DNA of 30,485 nt from Firmicutes bacterium UBA5388 (GTDB lineage Bacteria > Bacillota > UBA4882 > UBA10575), in contig DHOO01000074.1 in NCBI GenBank assembly GCA_002409975.1, positions 1 through 30,485 on the forward strand, written 5' to 3'. Below the pieces are notes generated by a model. It saw nothing but the letters and a program-made list of their open reading frames with translations. It was not told where the DNA came from and ran no database searches. Below, one piece after another: positions 22,196 to 30,336 of the stretch. Both the position numbers and the translations under genes were made by a program. The first letter of the stretch is position 1. Each line of letters starts with the position of its first letter.

Positions 22196-23594
22196 ATTTA
22201 CATTAGAAGAAATACTTACTGCTACTGGCGGGAGGCTACTTTATACCCAAGAAGAGGGGGTTAAAATCTCGGGAGTAAGTACCGATAGTCGCAACGTCTC
22301 TCCCCATGAGGTTTTTATCGCTTTACGAGGCGAAAAATTTGATGGCCACGACTATCTTACTCAGGCTGTTGCAAAAGGAGCAGCAGCTCTAGTAGTGGAG
22401 AGGGAAATTCCGCTAGAGGCTCTTCGGAATGTAGCTGTCATTATAGTACCTGATACCATAAAAGCACTTGGCTTGTTAGCGCGTTATCATCGTCTCCGTT
22501 TTAAAATTCCGGTGATTGGAGTAACAGGTAGTAATGGGAAGACTACTACTAAGGAGTTAATTTCTACAATTTTAGCAGAAAAAATGAAGGTAGTAAAGAC
22601 CGAGAAAAATTTTAATAATGAAATTGGTCTCCCCATGACCTTGTTAAAGATTGATCCCTCGACGGAAGCTGTTGTTCTCGAGATGGGGATGAGGGGTAGG
22701 GGGCAGATTGCTTATTTATCTAGTTTAGCCCAACCCACGATCGGAGTAATTACTAATGTGGGCGTAACTCACTTGGAGTTACTTGGAACGCAAAAGGCTA
22801 TTGCCGAGACTAAAGCAGAGTTAATTCAATCGCTACCCTCAATGGGGACTGCCGTTTTAAATGGCGACGATCTTTTCGTTGCTAACATGGCAGCTTTGTT
22901 CCCAGGCGAAAGTTTTTATTATAGCCTTGATGCTCAGCATGTAGCTACGGAGATCCTGCCTGACCTCTATGCAGTCGAGGTAAAAACAGGAGAAGATGAA
23001 GAGAAGGTAAGAGTGAATGGTAAATGGGGGGAATTCTGCTTTGCTCTTCCCTTACTGGGGCGTCATAATATCGCCAATGCTTTAGCTGCTTCACTTGTCG
23101 GTCTGGTCTTAGGCGCAACTCCGAAAGAAGTGGCCCGCGGTTTAAAAAAAGTAAAGATGGTAGAGAAACGTCTACGAAGATTGGAGTTTGATGGACTCAC
23201 AATTTTAGATGACACTTATAATGCCAGCCCGTCTTCTGTTCAAGCTGCGTTAGATGTTTTACGTAAACTAAATAATCCGGGGCGAAAAATTGCGGTTTTA
23301 GGGGACATGCTTGAATTAGGGGCTATAAGCGCCGAAGCCCATCACCGGATCGGGAAGTTGGTTGCTGATTATGGATGCTCTGCGCTTTTTGCTTATGGTC
23401 CAGTCTCAAAAGAAACAATAAGAGGCGCGGCTGACGAGGGAGTTTTTTCGCGCCATTTTTTTGAAAAAGAGGAGCTTTGGGAAGAACTTAATAGCTATTT
23501 ATCTCCAGGAGATGCGGTCTTAGTAAAAGGATCGAGAGGGATGAGAATGGAGGAAATAGTGGAAAAAATTATTTCCAAGACTGGGAAGGAGTAA
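22188..23594 (+). CDS. murF: UDP-MurNAc-tripeptide: D-Ala-D-Ala ligase
   Basis: MurF completes the UDP-MurNAc-pentapeptide. The 468-aa protein has an N-terminal domain with GVSTDSRNVSPHEVFIALRG, the ATP motif GSNGKTTT (114-121), a conserved EMGMRGRGQI segment and the C-terminal domain with DDTYNASPSSVQAALDVL and GDMLELG. The ATG at 22188 lies within the last codons of murE and follows GGAG. It is separated from mraY by only 4 bp. Confidence 0.96.
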   Translation: MPEFTLEEILTATGGRLLYTQEEGVKISGVSTDSRNVSPHEVFIALRGEKFDGHDYLTQAVAKGAAALVVEREIPLEALRNVAVIIVPDTIKALGLLARYHRLRFKIPVIGVTGSNGKTTTKELISTILAEKMKVVKTEKNFNNEIGLPMTLLKIDPSTEAVVLEMGMRGRGQIAYLSSLAQPTIGVITNVGVTHLELLGTQKAIAETKAELIQSLPSMGTAVLNGDDLFVANMAALFPGESFYYSLDAQHVATEILPDLYAVEVKTGEDEEKVRVNGKWGEFCFALPLLGRHNIANALAASLVGLVLGATPKEVARGLKKVKMVEKRLRRLEFDGLTILDDTYNASPSSVQAALDVLRKLNNPGRKIAVLGDMLELGAISAEAHHRIGKLVADYGCSALFAYGPVSKETIRGAADEGVFSRHFFEKEELWEELNSYLSPGDAVLVKGSRGMRMEEIVEKIISKTGKE

Positions 23595-23598
23595 TACA

Positions 23599-24579
23599 AT
23601 GAGTATTCCGTGGATGGCTTTAACGCTGGCAGGAGCAACTGCATTTATTATTGTTATTCTGTTTGGGCCTTATGTGATCAGTTTATTGTCTAAACTTAAA
23701 TTTGGCCAACATATTAGAGAGGAAGGACCAAAGACTCACCAGTCAAAAGCTGGAACTCCGACCATGGGTGGTATTTTGATCGTTACTGGAATCGTGGCTG
23801 GGATTATTGCCGGCGCTGGTGGCTCCTGGTCTAATAATTTACGCTGGTGTCTTTTTATGACCTTGTGTTACGCTAGTTTAGGATTAATTGATGATTTACT
23901 AAATATTATTGGACACCGTTCTTTGGGGTTAAAAGCTCGTTATAAGCTGTTAGGACAAGTATTTTTTGCGGGTCTTCTTGGAATTTATGTGATTCAATCG
24001 GGAGCGATGGAGACTTTAATGGTTCCTTATTTTTCGGTTCATCTGGCATCGATCAATCCAGTCATTACCTTTATCTTCATTGTTTTTACCATGGTGTCGA
24101 TGGCCAATGCCGTCAATTTAACTGACGGTCTTGACGGTTTAGCCAGTGGAACAACGGTGATTGTTGGTCTGGCGATGGGGCTCTTAGCTATCCTTCAGGG
24201 AGAGTTGGGGCTAGGAATATTTGCGGCGGCATTAGTCGGCTCCTGCCTTGGATTTATCTGGTTTAATGCCCCGCCTGCTCAGGTATTTATGGGCGATACC
24301 GGATCCCTAGCCTTAGGTGGAGCTTTAGGAGCGATTGGGATTTTATCTAGAACAGCGCTTTTTCTTCCGATTATTGGAGGAATCTTTGTAGCTGAGAGTC
24401 TTTCTGTTATTATTCAAGTTTTATTTTTTAAAGCAACTGGTAAAAGAGTTTTACGTATGAGTCCTTTACACCATCATTATGAATTAGGTGGGATGCTAGA
24501 AAGTAAAGTAGTGATTAGGTTTTGGATTGTTGGTATCCTGTTAGCATTATTAGGTCTGATCGGATATAAAATAGGATAG
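23599..24579 (+). CDS. mraY: Phospho-N-acetylmuramoyl-pentapeptide transferase
   Basis: MraY is a multi-pass membrane enzyme that transfers phospho-MurNAc-pentapeptide to undecaprenyl phosphate, forming lipid I. The 326-aa protein has about ten membrane segments and all active-site loops: the LIDDLL aspartates, NAVNLTDGLDGLASG, FMGDTGSLALGG and the histidine motif SPLHHHYE. KTHQSKAGTPTMGG near the N-terminus is also typical. AAGGAGT precedes the ATG. It would normally be followed by murD, which is absent here. Confidence 0.97.
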   Translation: MSIPWMALTLAGATAFIIVILFGPYVISLLSKLKFGQHIREEGPKTHQSKAGTPTMGGILIVTGIVAGIIAGAGGSWSNNLRWCLFMTLCYASLGLIDDLLNIIGHRSLGLKARYKLLGQVFFAGLLGIYVIQSGAMETLMVPYFSVHLASINPVITFIFIVFTMVSMANAVNLTDGLDGLASGTTVIVGLAMGLLAILQGELGLGIFAAALVGSCLGFIWFNAPPAQVFMGDTGSLALGGALGAIGILSRTALFLPIIGGIFVAESLSVIIQVLFFKATGKRVLRMSPLHHHYELGGMLESKVVIRFWIVGILLALLGLIGYKIG

Positions 24580-24584
24580 GAAGT

Positions 24585-24623
24585 ATGGAAAACAAATTAA
24601 ATTGGTTTGGGGTGAGGAGATGA
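24585..24623 (+). CDS. Possible 12-codon minicistron coupled to ftsW
   Basis: An ATG at 24585 opens a 12-codon frame (MENKLNWFGVRR) whose TGA stop overlaps the ftsW start as ATGA. It sits exactly where murD is missing. It may be a remnant or a leader that delivers ribosomes to ftsW. The peptide resembles nothing I know, and its ribosome-binding site is weak. Confidence 0.3.
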   Translation: MENKLNWFGVRR

Positions 24624-25720
24624 AAGCTGGAAAACCAGATCTATTCATCTTTTTAGCTACTTTATCCCTTCTAATTCTCGGTGTTGTGATGGTGACCAGC
24701 GCTAGTTATCCAAAAGCTTTAAGCGCTAGTAATGGCGCCGATCCTTTTGCTTTTGGAAAAAAGCAATTAGTCTTTGCCATCCTTTCTCTTGGTATGATGA
24801 TGGCAATGATTAACTTTGATTACCATCATTATCGAGGACTTACAGTCTTATTTGCAGTTTTAGCCCCCATTTTTTTGGTGTTGGTTTTATTTTTTGGAGA
24901 AGAAATCAATGGGTCAAGACGATGGTTTGATCTCAAAATTTTAAATTTTCAACCCTCAGAACTGGCAAAGCTGGCCCTTATTTTTGTGTTAGCCCATTAT
25001 CTTTCGGAGATTGGTCCGGAAGTTCGTCGCTTCTCGACCGGAATCTTTATTCCTTTGATTTATCTGGGATTAATCTGTGGTTTAATCATGATGGAACCAG
25101 ATTTGGGAACTACCATTGTTATTTTTGCTATTTTCTTTACTATGCTTTTTTCCGCAGGTGTCCGTTTAAGTCATTTGTTTTTTCTAGGGTTATCAGCTTT
25201 AGGAGCAGGAGCGGCCCTAATAATTCAGGAACAATATAGGCTAGAGCGACTCTTATCTTTTATTGATCCAATGAAGGATCCGAAGGGATCTGGGTGGCAG
25301 ATCATCCAATCTTTGATGGCTTTAGGCTCAGGCGGAATATTTGGTTTGGGTTTGGGACGCAGTAGACAAAAATTCTTTTACCTGCCGGAACCGCATACTG
25401 ATTATGTTTTTTCCATTATTGGAGAAGAGCTTGGTTTATTAGGCACTGTTCTCATTCTTATTATCTTTTTTTTCTTGGCATGGAGGGGATATAAAACTGC
25501 TTTATCGACTACCGATTCTTATGGCAGTCTGTTAGCGGTAGGGATTACTTCCTGGATAGTTTTTCAAGCCTTGATGAATATTGCAGTGGTAACGGCTACT
25601 ATTCCTGCAACTGGGATTACTCTTCCTTTGTTGAGCTATGGTGGTTCTTCCTTAGGTGTCACCATGATGTCATTAGGTATTTTGATGAATATTTCCCGAG
25701 ATCTTGGGGGAAAAGTCTAA
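24620..25720 (+). CDS. ftsW: SEDS-family peptidoglycan polymerase FtsW/SpoVE
   Basis: SEDS proteins polymerise lipid II into glycan and pair with a class B PBP, here the SpoVD-like protein. The 366-aa protein equals SpoVE in length and has about ten membrane helices. Signature segments are FQPSELAKLALIFVLAHYLS, MEPDLGTTIVIF, GLGLGRSRQKFFYLPEPHTD, YVFSIIGEELGLLG and the C-terminal LPLLSYGGSSLG. ATG 24620 is chosen because GGTGAGG precedes it and its ATGA overlap couples it to an upstream minicistron. TTG 24602 is possible. FtsW and SpoVE cannot be told apart by eye. Confidence 0.94.
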   Translation: MKAGKPDLFIFLATLSLLILGVVMVTSASYPKALSASNGADPFAFGKKQLVFAILSLGMMMAMINFDYHHYRGLTVLFAVLAPIFLVLVLFFGEEINGSRRWFDLKILNFQPSELAKLALIFVLAHYLSEIGPEVRRFSTGIFIPLIYLGLICGLIMMEPDLGTTIVIFAIFFTMLFSAGVRLSHLFFLGLSALGAGAALIIQEQYRLERLLSFIDPMKDPKGSGWQIIQSLMALGSGGIFGLGLGRSRQKFFYLPEPHTDYVFSIIGEELGLLGTVLILIIFFFLAWRGYKTALSTTDSYGSLLAVGITSWIVFQALMNIAVVTATIPATGITLPLLSYGGSSLGVTMMSLGILMNISRDLGGKV

Positions 25721-25821
25721 CGTTCTTTGTTTTTGGAAGTTAGCTCCGATCGGACAAGCCTGTTGTCACTAAGCTGATGGTTTATGCATAAAATACCTAC
25801 GTCGATGGTGGTATAAAATTA

Positions 25822-25851
25822 CGAGAGACGAGTTACGAGATTGTATTTTCT
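25822..25851. repeat. CGAGNNN heptad repeat, copy 2
   Basis: Three 7-bp units (25822-25828, 25829-25835, 25836-25842) share the central CGAGTTA and the GTATTTTCT flank of the copy at 46-90. The element lies in the ftsW-murA gap where murG is found in many relatives. Confidence 0.65.
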
Positions 25852-25932
25852 TGGCAGTTACCATGGGTTAGCCTTATTACTGTTTGCTTTAATATTTCTT
25901 CTTTCAATTTCGGCAAGTATGGAGGTGACACG

Positions 25933-27195
25933 GTGGAACAATTACATATTATCGGAGGTCACCGGCTCAGTGGCAAAATTCGAATCAGTGGGGCAAAAAA
26001 TGCTGTTTTAAAATTGATGGCAGCCTCGCTGTTAGTGGAAAACGAATGTATAATTAGAAATGTTCCTTTAATTAAAGATGTATTAACCATGATCGAGGTT
26101 TTGAGAAGCTTAGGTGTGGAGTTATCTTGGGAGGAGGAAGCGGTTTTACGTATTAAACCTAAGAAAGAACTCCATTTTTTCGCTCCCGATGAACTAGTCC
26201 GAGAAATGCGAGCATCAGTTCAGGTAATGGGGCCGCTTTTGACGAAAGTAGGTAAGATCAAACTTTTTCAACCGGGAGGATGTGTGATCGGGCAAAGACC
26301 AATTGATCTGCATCTTAAAGGATTTCAAGCCTTAGGAGCTGAAGTTGTGGAAGAACATGGTTATGTCTATGCGCAGGCTCATAAATTGAAAGGTGTGGAT
26401 ATTCATCTTGATTTTCCGAGTGTGGGCGCTACCGAAAATATTATGGCGGCAGCTATTTTAGCGGAAGGCGCCACGGTGATTAAAAATGCGGCCAAAGAGC
26501 CAGAGATTATTGAGGAACAAAACTTTTACAATCGATTGGGAGCCCGGATCAGAGGAGCTGGGACTGATACGATTAGAATTGAAGGAGTATCATCATTACG
26601 ATCAATACCTGTAGATTATACGGTAATTCCGGATCGGATAGAAACGGGAACATATATTCTAGCGGCAGCTATTACTGGTGGTGATGTTACGCTGGTTGAT
26701 GTTATCCCTGAACATTTTGAAGCCCTTACTTCCAAGTTAAAGGAATCTGGAGTTAAAATTAGTATTGATGGAGATATGGTTAGAGTATGCGCTGATTCTA
26801 AGTTGAAAGCCATTGATGCAACGATTCTTCCTTATCCTGGATTTCCCACTGATTTACAGCCCCAAATGACCGCAGTGATGTCTTTAGCCGAAGGTACCAG
26901 TTTGATTACGGAGAATGTATTTGGAGGACGCTTTCGCTATGTCGATGAATTAGTGCGGATGGGGGCAAATATCAAGGTGGAAGGGAGAAGCGCGGTGGTT
27001 AAAGGAGTCAACAGGTTAACTGGCGCCGCAGTAATAGCTCCTGACCTTCGAGCGGGCGCCGCATTAGTGCTAGCAGGATTAGCAGCGGAAGGGAAAACGA
27101 TCATTGAAGGAGTACATTATATTGACCGGGGTTACGAAAATTTAGAAAAAAAGCTTTCGCAATTAGGCGCTGAGATTTTGCGATTTCAGGCATAA
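25933..27195 (+). CDS. murA: UDP-N-acetylglucosamine 1-carboxyvinyltransferase
   Basis: MurA transfers enolpyruvate from PEP to UDP-GlcNAc, the first committed step of peptidoglycan synthesis. The 420-aa protein begins with LSGKIRISGAKNAVL and has REMRASVQVMGPLL. The catalytic loop GGCVIGQRPIDLHLKG carries Cys117, the residue alkylated by fosfomycin, so the enzyme should be of the sensitive type. The C-terminal half shows PYPGFPTDLQPQMTA and RFRYVDELVRMGA. The GTG start follows GGAGGTGA by four bases. A 212-bp gap separates it from ftsW, so it may have its own promoter. Confidence 0.97.
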   Translation: MEQLHIIGGHRLSGKIRISGAKNAVLKLMAASLLVENECIIRNVPLIKDVLTMIEVLRSLGVELSWEEEAVLRIKPKKELHFFAPDELVREMRASVQVMGPLLTKVGKIKLFQPGGCVIGQRPIDLHLKGFQALGAEVVEEHGYVYAQAHKLKGVDIHLDFPSVGATENIMAAAILAEGATVIKNAAKEPEIIEEQNFYNRLGARIRGAGTDTIRIEGVSSLRSIPVDYTVIPDRIETGTYILAAAITGGDVTLVDVIPEHFEALTSKLKESGVKISIDGDMVRVCADSKLKAIDATILPYPGFPTDLQPQMTAVMSLAEGTSLITENVFGGRFRYVDELVRMGANIKVEGRSAVVKGVNRLTGAAVIAPDLRAGAALVLAGLAAEGKTIIEGVHYIDRGYENLEKKLSQLGAEILRFQA

Positions 27196-27352
27196 TTGAG
27201 GGAATTTATACTGTGATCAGATTCTTAAGAAAAGCAAAAATTTGCACATATTTTTACGTCCCTCTGCAAAGAGTAAGTTTAAGGAATATTTTTCTGAGAA
27301 AGTCGTAACATTTAAAGAGAACTATTATTTTATGATGGGGAGGGGCAAAAAA

Positions 27353-27829
27353 TTGGAAAATAAAAAATCGCTCAAGGCTTTTACTTCAATATTAACTAAA
27401 GTGGCTGGTCTAGTATTCTTTGCGTTCCTTGCAATCTCATTAGGGGTTATTTTCGGCACACTTTTTAAAGACTGGGTTAGTGAAGATCCTTTGTCTCCGG
27501 TTCAAGGAGTAACCGAATCGTATCAGGAGCCACTTACCGTAAAACTTCCTGAGAAAGAAGAGCAAGACGCTAGTAGCTATTTTTATTCAGATGAGTTTTT
27601 CCCATCCGAAACTTCAGTAAAGTTTAAGGTTCAGGTGGGACCATTTCAAGTCAGAGAAGAAGCTATGCAAGTTGCTAATACCCTGCAGAATGAGGGATAT
27701 CCCGTTTTTGTTAGTAAAGGAATTCCATATTATGTTCAAGTTGGCGCTTTTTCCAATCCTAATAATGCAAGTAATCTAAAAACCGAATTGGTTAGCAAAG
27801 GGTACTCCGCCTATATTAAAGAGGAATAA
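27353..27829 (+). CDS. Membrane-anchored SPOR-domain protein
   Basis: With the TTG start that follows GGGGAGGGG by eight bases, the product has 158 residues: a short basic cytosolic segment, one membrane helix (about 12-36), an acidic linker (about 40-88) and a C-terminal SPOR domain (about 90-157). Both halves of the SPOR repeat are visible as FKVQVGPFQVREEAMQVANT and YYVQVGAFSNPNNASNLKTE. SPOR domains bind denuded glycan strands at division septa. It stands after murA, where divIB/ftsQ might be expected, and is likely a septal protein; its specific role is unknown. A longer in-frame start at 27242 lacks a ribosome-binding site. Confidence 0.85.
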   Translation: MENKKSLKAFTSILTKVAGLVFFAFLAISLGVIFGTLFKDWVSEDPLSPVQGVTESYQEPLTVKLPEKEEQDASSYFYSDEFFPSETSVKFKVQVGPFQVREEAMQVANTLQNEGYPVFVSKGIPYYVQVGAFSNPNNASNLKTELVSKGYSAYIKEE

Positions 27830-27903
27830 AAACGAAAAATAGTTTTACTGCTCTATGGGTTTTCTTAGATAAACTTAGGAATTGCATAATTCAATTATTT
27901 AAG

Positions 27904-27964
27904 ATTTGGCCACAATATATTGATAGCCTAATATTAAGTTAAGCACTATATATTGCGGTCAAAT
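27904..27964. other. Long imperfect inverted repeat upstream of the hydrogenase-like operon
   Basis: Two 17-bp arms (27904-27920 and 27948-27964) match at 15 positions, the core being CAATATAT with ATATATTG, around a 27-nt AT-rich spacer. No T-run follows. It could be a dyad operator for the operon starting at 28118 or a transcript end of the SPOR gene. Nothing else coding is seen in 27830-28117. Confidence 0.5.
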
Positions 27965-28117
27965 ACAAGCTTAAGGTAATTATGAAATTCCCTCAAAACG
28001 ATAATTCTTTTTTAAAAAGCAGGATTTTAAAACAGAATTGTCGTATTTTTTTTTAGATTCTTTTGTAACGAAAATACATTTTAGAAAAGCGGTCAATTTT
28101 TTAAAGGGGATGGCTTG

Positions 28118-28489
28118 ATGAAATTAAAAGAGGTGCAAAAATTATTAAATGCACAAATGCTGACCGGGGAACATCTTTTAGAGCAAATCGAAGTTAAAAT
28201 GATTTGTGGTTCGGATCTGATTAGTGATGTTCTAGCTTTTACTAAAGAAAAAACTCTTCTCCTCACGGGCTTAACTAACCCACAAGTAATCAGGACCGCA
28301 GAAATGATCGATTTAAGTGGGGTAGTTTTTGTACGGGGCAAAATGCCCGGCGATGAAGTTATTACTATGGCGGTTGAACGTAATTTTCCTCTGCTCCTAA
28401 CGAAGTTCCCTCTTTACGAAGCTTGCGGTATTTTATACTCTGCCGGTTTAAAAGGTTGTAGTGGTCTAGACCCTAATTGTCGGAGGTGA
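28118..28489 (+). CDS. DRTGG-domain protein
   Basis: A 123-aa cytosolic protein, apparently a single DRTGG-type domain: MKLKEVQKLLNAQMLTGEHL, then CGSDLISDVLAF, LLLTGLTNPQVIRTAEMIDL and VVFVRGKMPGDEVITMA. DRTGG domains also occur in phosphotransacetylases and CBS proteins and are thought to bind ligands. Paired with an ATPase and an [FeFe]-hydrogenase-like protein, such genes form a recurrent regulatory cluster in Clostridia. A Cys pair near the C-terminus (GCSGLDPNC) might bind metal. ATG 28118 follows AAAGGGGA. It heads an operon with 4-bp spacing to the next gene. Confidence 0.8.
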   Translation: MKLKEVQKLLNAQMLTGEHLLEQIEVKMICGSDLISDVLAFTKEKTLLLTGLTNPQVIRTAEMIDLSGVVFVRGKMPGDEVITMAVERNFPLLLTKFPLYEACGILYSAGLKGCSGLDPNCRR

Positions 28490-28493
28490 AAAA

Positions 28494-28925
28494 ATGAATG
28501 GAGCCCGGATCGTTATGGAGATCTCGGTAGAGGGGGGTAATTTCCCCGCTGCTGGCGAAGCGGCAAGCAAGGTAAAAAAAACCTTGCGACAATTAGGGAT
28601 CAACTCCGATCTAATTAGAAGGGTTTCCATTGCAACCTATGAAGCGGAAATGAATATAGTTATCCATGCTTACCGCGGAAAAATTATCTTACAGGTTGAT
28701 GAAGAGGAAATAAGAGTTATTGCTGAGGATATTGGTAAAGGTATTCCTGATCTTAATCTGGCGATGATGGAAGGCTTTTCTACAGCTTCGGAAAAAGTTA
28801 GAGAAATGGGGTTTGGAGCAGGAATGGGGCTGCCAAATATTAAAAAATGCACTGATGAGTTAAAGATTAAAACAGAAATCAATACGGGAACCACTGTCTT
28901 AATGAGTTTTAATTATGCAAAATAG
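28494..28925 (+). CDS. RsbW/RsbT-like GHKL ATPase (anti-sigma or serine kinase type)
   Basis: A 143-aa single-domain GHKL ATPase: N box YEAEMNIVIHAY (Asn54), G1 box AEDIGKGIPD (Asp79) and G2 box GFGAGMGLPNIKKC (106-119). This is the HATPase_c_2 type of RsbW, SpoIIAB and RsbT, which phosphorylate Ser/Thr of partner proteins or sequester sigma factors. No sigma factor or STAS-domain partner is adjacent, so the target is unknown; the flanking DRTGG and hydrogenase-like proteins are the obvious candidates. All ATP-binding motifs look intact. GGAGGTGAAAA precedes the ATG. Confidence 0.88.
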   Translation: MNGARIVMEISVEGGNFPAAGEAASKVKKTLRQLGINSDLIRRVSIATYEAEMNIVIHAYRGKIILQVDEEEIRVIAEDIGKGIPDLNLAMMEGFSTASEKVREMGFGAGMGLPNIKKCTDELKIKTEINTGTTVLMSFNYAK

Positions 28926-28977
28926 GACAAAGATTACTGCGCATTTTAGAATAACCTGTTGTAAAGAGGTGAGTTAA

Positions 28978-30336
28978 ATGGAAACCCGTTATCATTCGGT
29001 AGTGATGGATGAAGAAAAGTGCAAAGGTTGTACTAACTGTATTAAGACTTGTCCTACCGAGGCTATTCGGGTGCGTGGGGGAAAAGCTTTTATTTTAACT
29101 GAACGTTGTATTGATTGCGGTGAATGTATTAGAACATGTGAAAATCATGCGAAAAGAGCAGTAGCGGATGGGCTTAATGCTCTTGATAAATATGAATACC
29201 GGGTTGCTCTTCCAGCCCCCAGTCTTTATGCACAGTTTAAAGCGGAAAGACCAGGGAAGATAATTTCAGCTTTACATCATCTTGGCTTTGATGAAGTTTA
29301 TGAGGTGGCTTATGCTGCTGAATTTAGCACTTACGCTATAAAATCATATATTGAAGAATATCTAAAAGAAAATAAGGATGAAAGGCCCCCTTTGATTTCC
29401 TCATCATGTCCGGCAGTGACTCGTCTGATCCAAGTTCGCTTTCCTAGTTTAATCCCAAATTTGGCGCCCATTGATCCACCATATATTACTGCTGTCAAAT
29501 TTTTTATTAAGCACAAACTTCTAAAATTACAAATTCCCCGTGAGAAAGTGGGCATCTTCTTTATTAGTCCTTGTCCAGCTAAGATTACAGACATAAAAAC
29601 TTCCGAAGAAAAGCTGGTTGATGGTGCTATTCCTTTCAATGTGATTTTTGGTGAATTGAAACAATATTTAAAAAGAAATGATCTTCAAACCTGTCCGCAG
29701 AAGAGTACTGGGGTAGGAATCGGATGGGCGCGGGCAGGTGGCGAAAATGTGGCAGTTAAACTTGAGAATGCGATGTCTGTTGATGGGATTCAAAATGTTG
29801 TGGCATTACTGGAAGAGATTGAAATGGGGAAGCTTAATGATATAGATTATGTTGAGGCTATGGCCTGTCCCCAGGGATGCGTAGGAGGGGCGCTAACAGT
29901 TGAAAACCCCTTTGTAGCTAGGGTTATGATTAGGAAGCTAGCCGATTTTTACGGAGATCAGTTATTACCTGTTGCTGTTAAAGATATAAGTATAGAATTA
30001 CAGAAGGAAGATCCTTTTTTCTTTGTGCACGATAAACCAATACCCGCTAAACCAATTCTGCAGTTAGATGCTGATTTAAGTACAGCCATAAAAAAAATGG
30101 GCCAGTTAGAAGAGATTGTTTCTAAATTACCTGGAATTGATTGCGGAGCCTGTGGTTCTCCTACTTGCCGTTCCTTAGCTGAAGATATTGTTCAGGGAAA
30201 AGCGCAACTTACCGATTGTATAATCATTCTTCGGGAACAGTTGGAGGACCTAGCGCAAAAACTGTTGGTGTTAGCGCAAATTAGACCACCCGCCATGGGT
30301 TGGGTCGCCGAAAAGGAGGAGAAGAATGATACTTAA
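28978..30336 (+). CDS. [FeFe]-hydrogenase-like protein, probably sensory (HydS-like)
   Basis: The 452-aa protein starts with two [4Fe-4S] motifs (Cys 15, 18, 21, 25 and 44, 47, 50, 54). The hydrogenase domain retains four presumed H-cluster ligands: Cys144 in SSSCPAV, Cys199 in SPCPAK, and Cys297 and Cys301 in EAMACPQGCVGG. The 144-199 spacing (55) matches C300-C355 of CpI. The proton-transfer Cys before the first ligand is Ser143, and the usual Met before the second ligand is Ser197. A C-terminal Fe-S domain has Cys389, 392, 397 and 414 (DCGACGSPTC). The altered active site and regulatory neighbours suggest an H2/redox sensor (group C/D type) rather than a high-turnover enzyme. There is no PAS domain in this chain. 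The end overlaps the next gene by 11 bp. Confidence 0.88.
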   Translation: METRYHSVVMDEEKCKGCTNCIKTCPTEAIRVRGGKAFILTERCIDCGECIRTCENHAKRAVADGLNALDKYEYRVALPAPSLYAQFKAERPGKIISALHHLGFDEVYEVAYAAEFSTYAIKSYIEEYLKENKDERPPLISSSCPAVTRLIQVRFPSLIPNLAPIDPPYITAVKFFIKHKLLKLQIPREKVGIFFISPCPAKITDIKTSEEKLVDGAIPFNVIFGELKQYLKRNDLQTCPQKSTGVGIGWARAGGENVAVKLENAMSVDGIQNVVALLEEIEMGKLNDIDYVEAMACPQGCVGGALTVENPFVARVMIRKLADFYGDQLLPVAVKDISIELQKEDPFFFVHDKPIPAKPILQLDADLSTAIKKMGQLEEIVSKLPGIDCGACGSPTCRSLAEDIVQGKAQLTDCIIILREQLEDLAQKLLVLAQIRPPAMGWVAEKEEKNDT

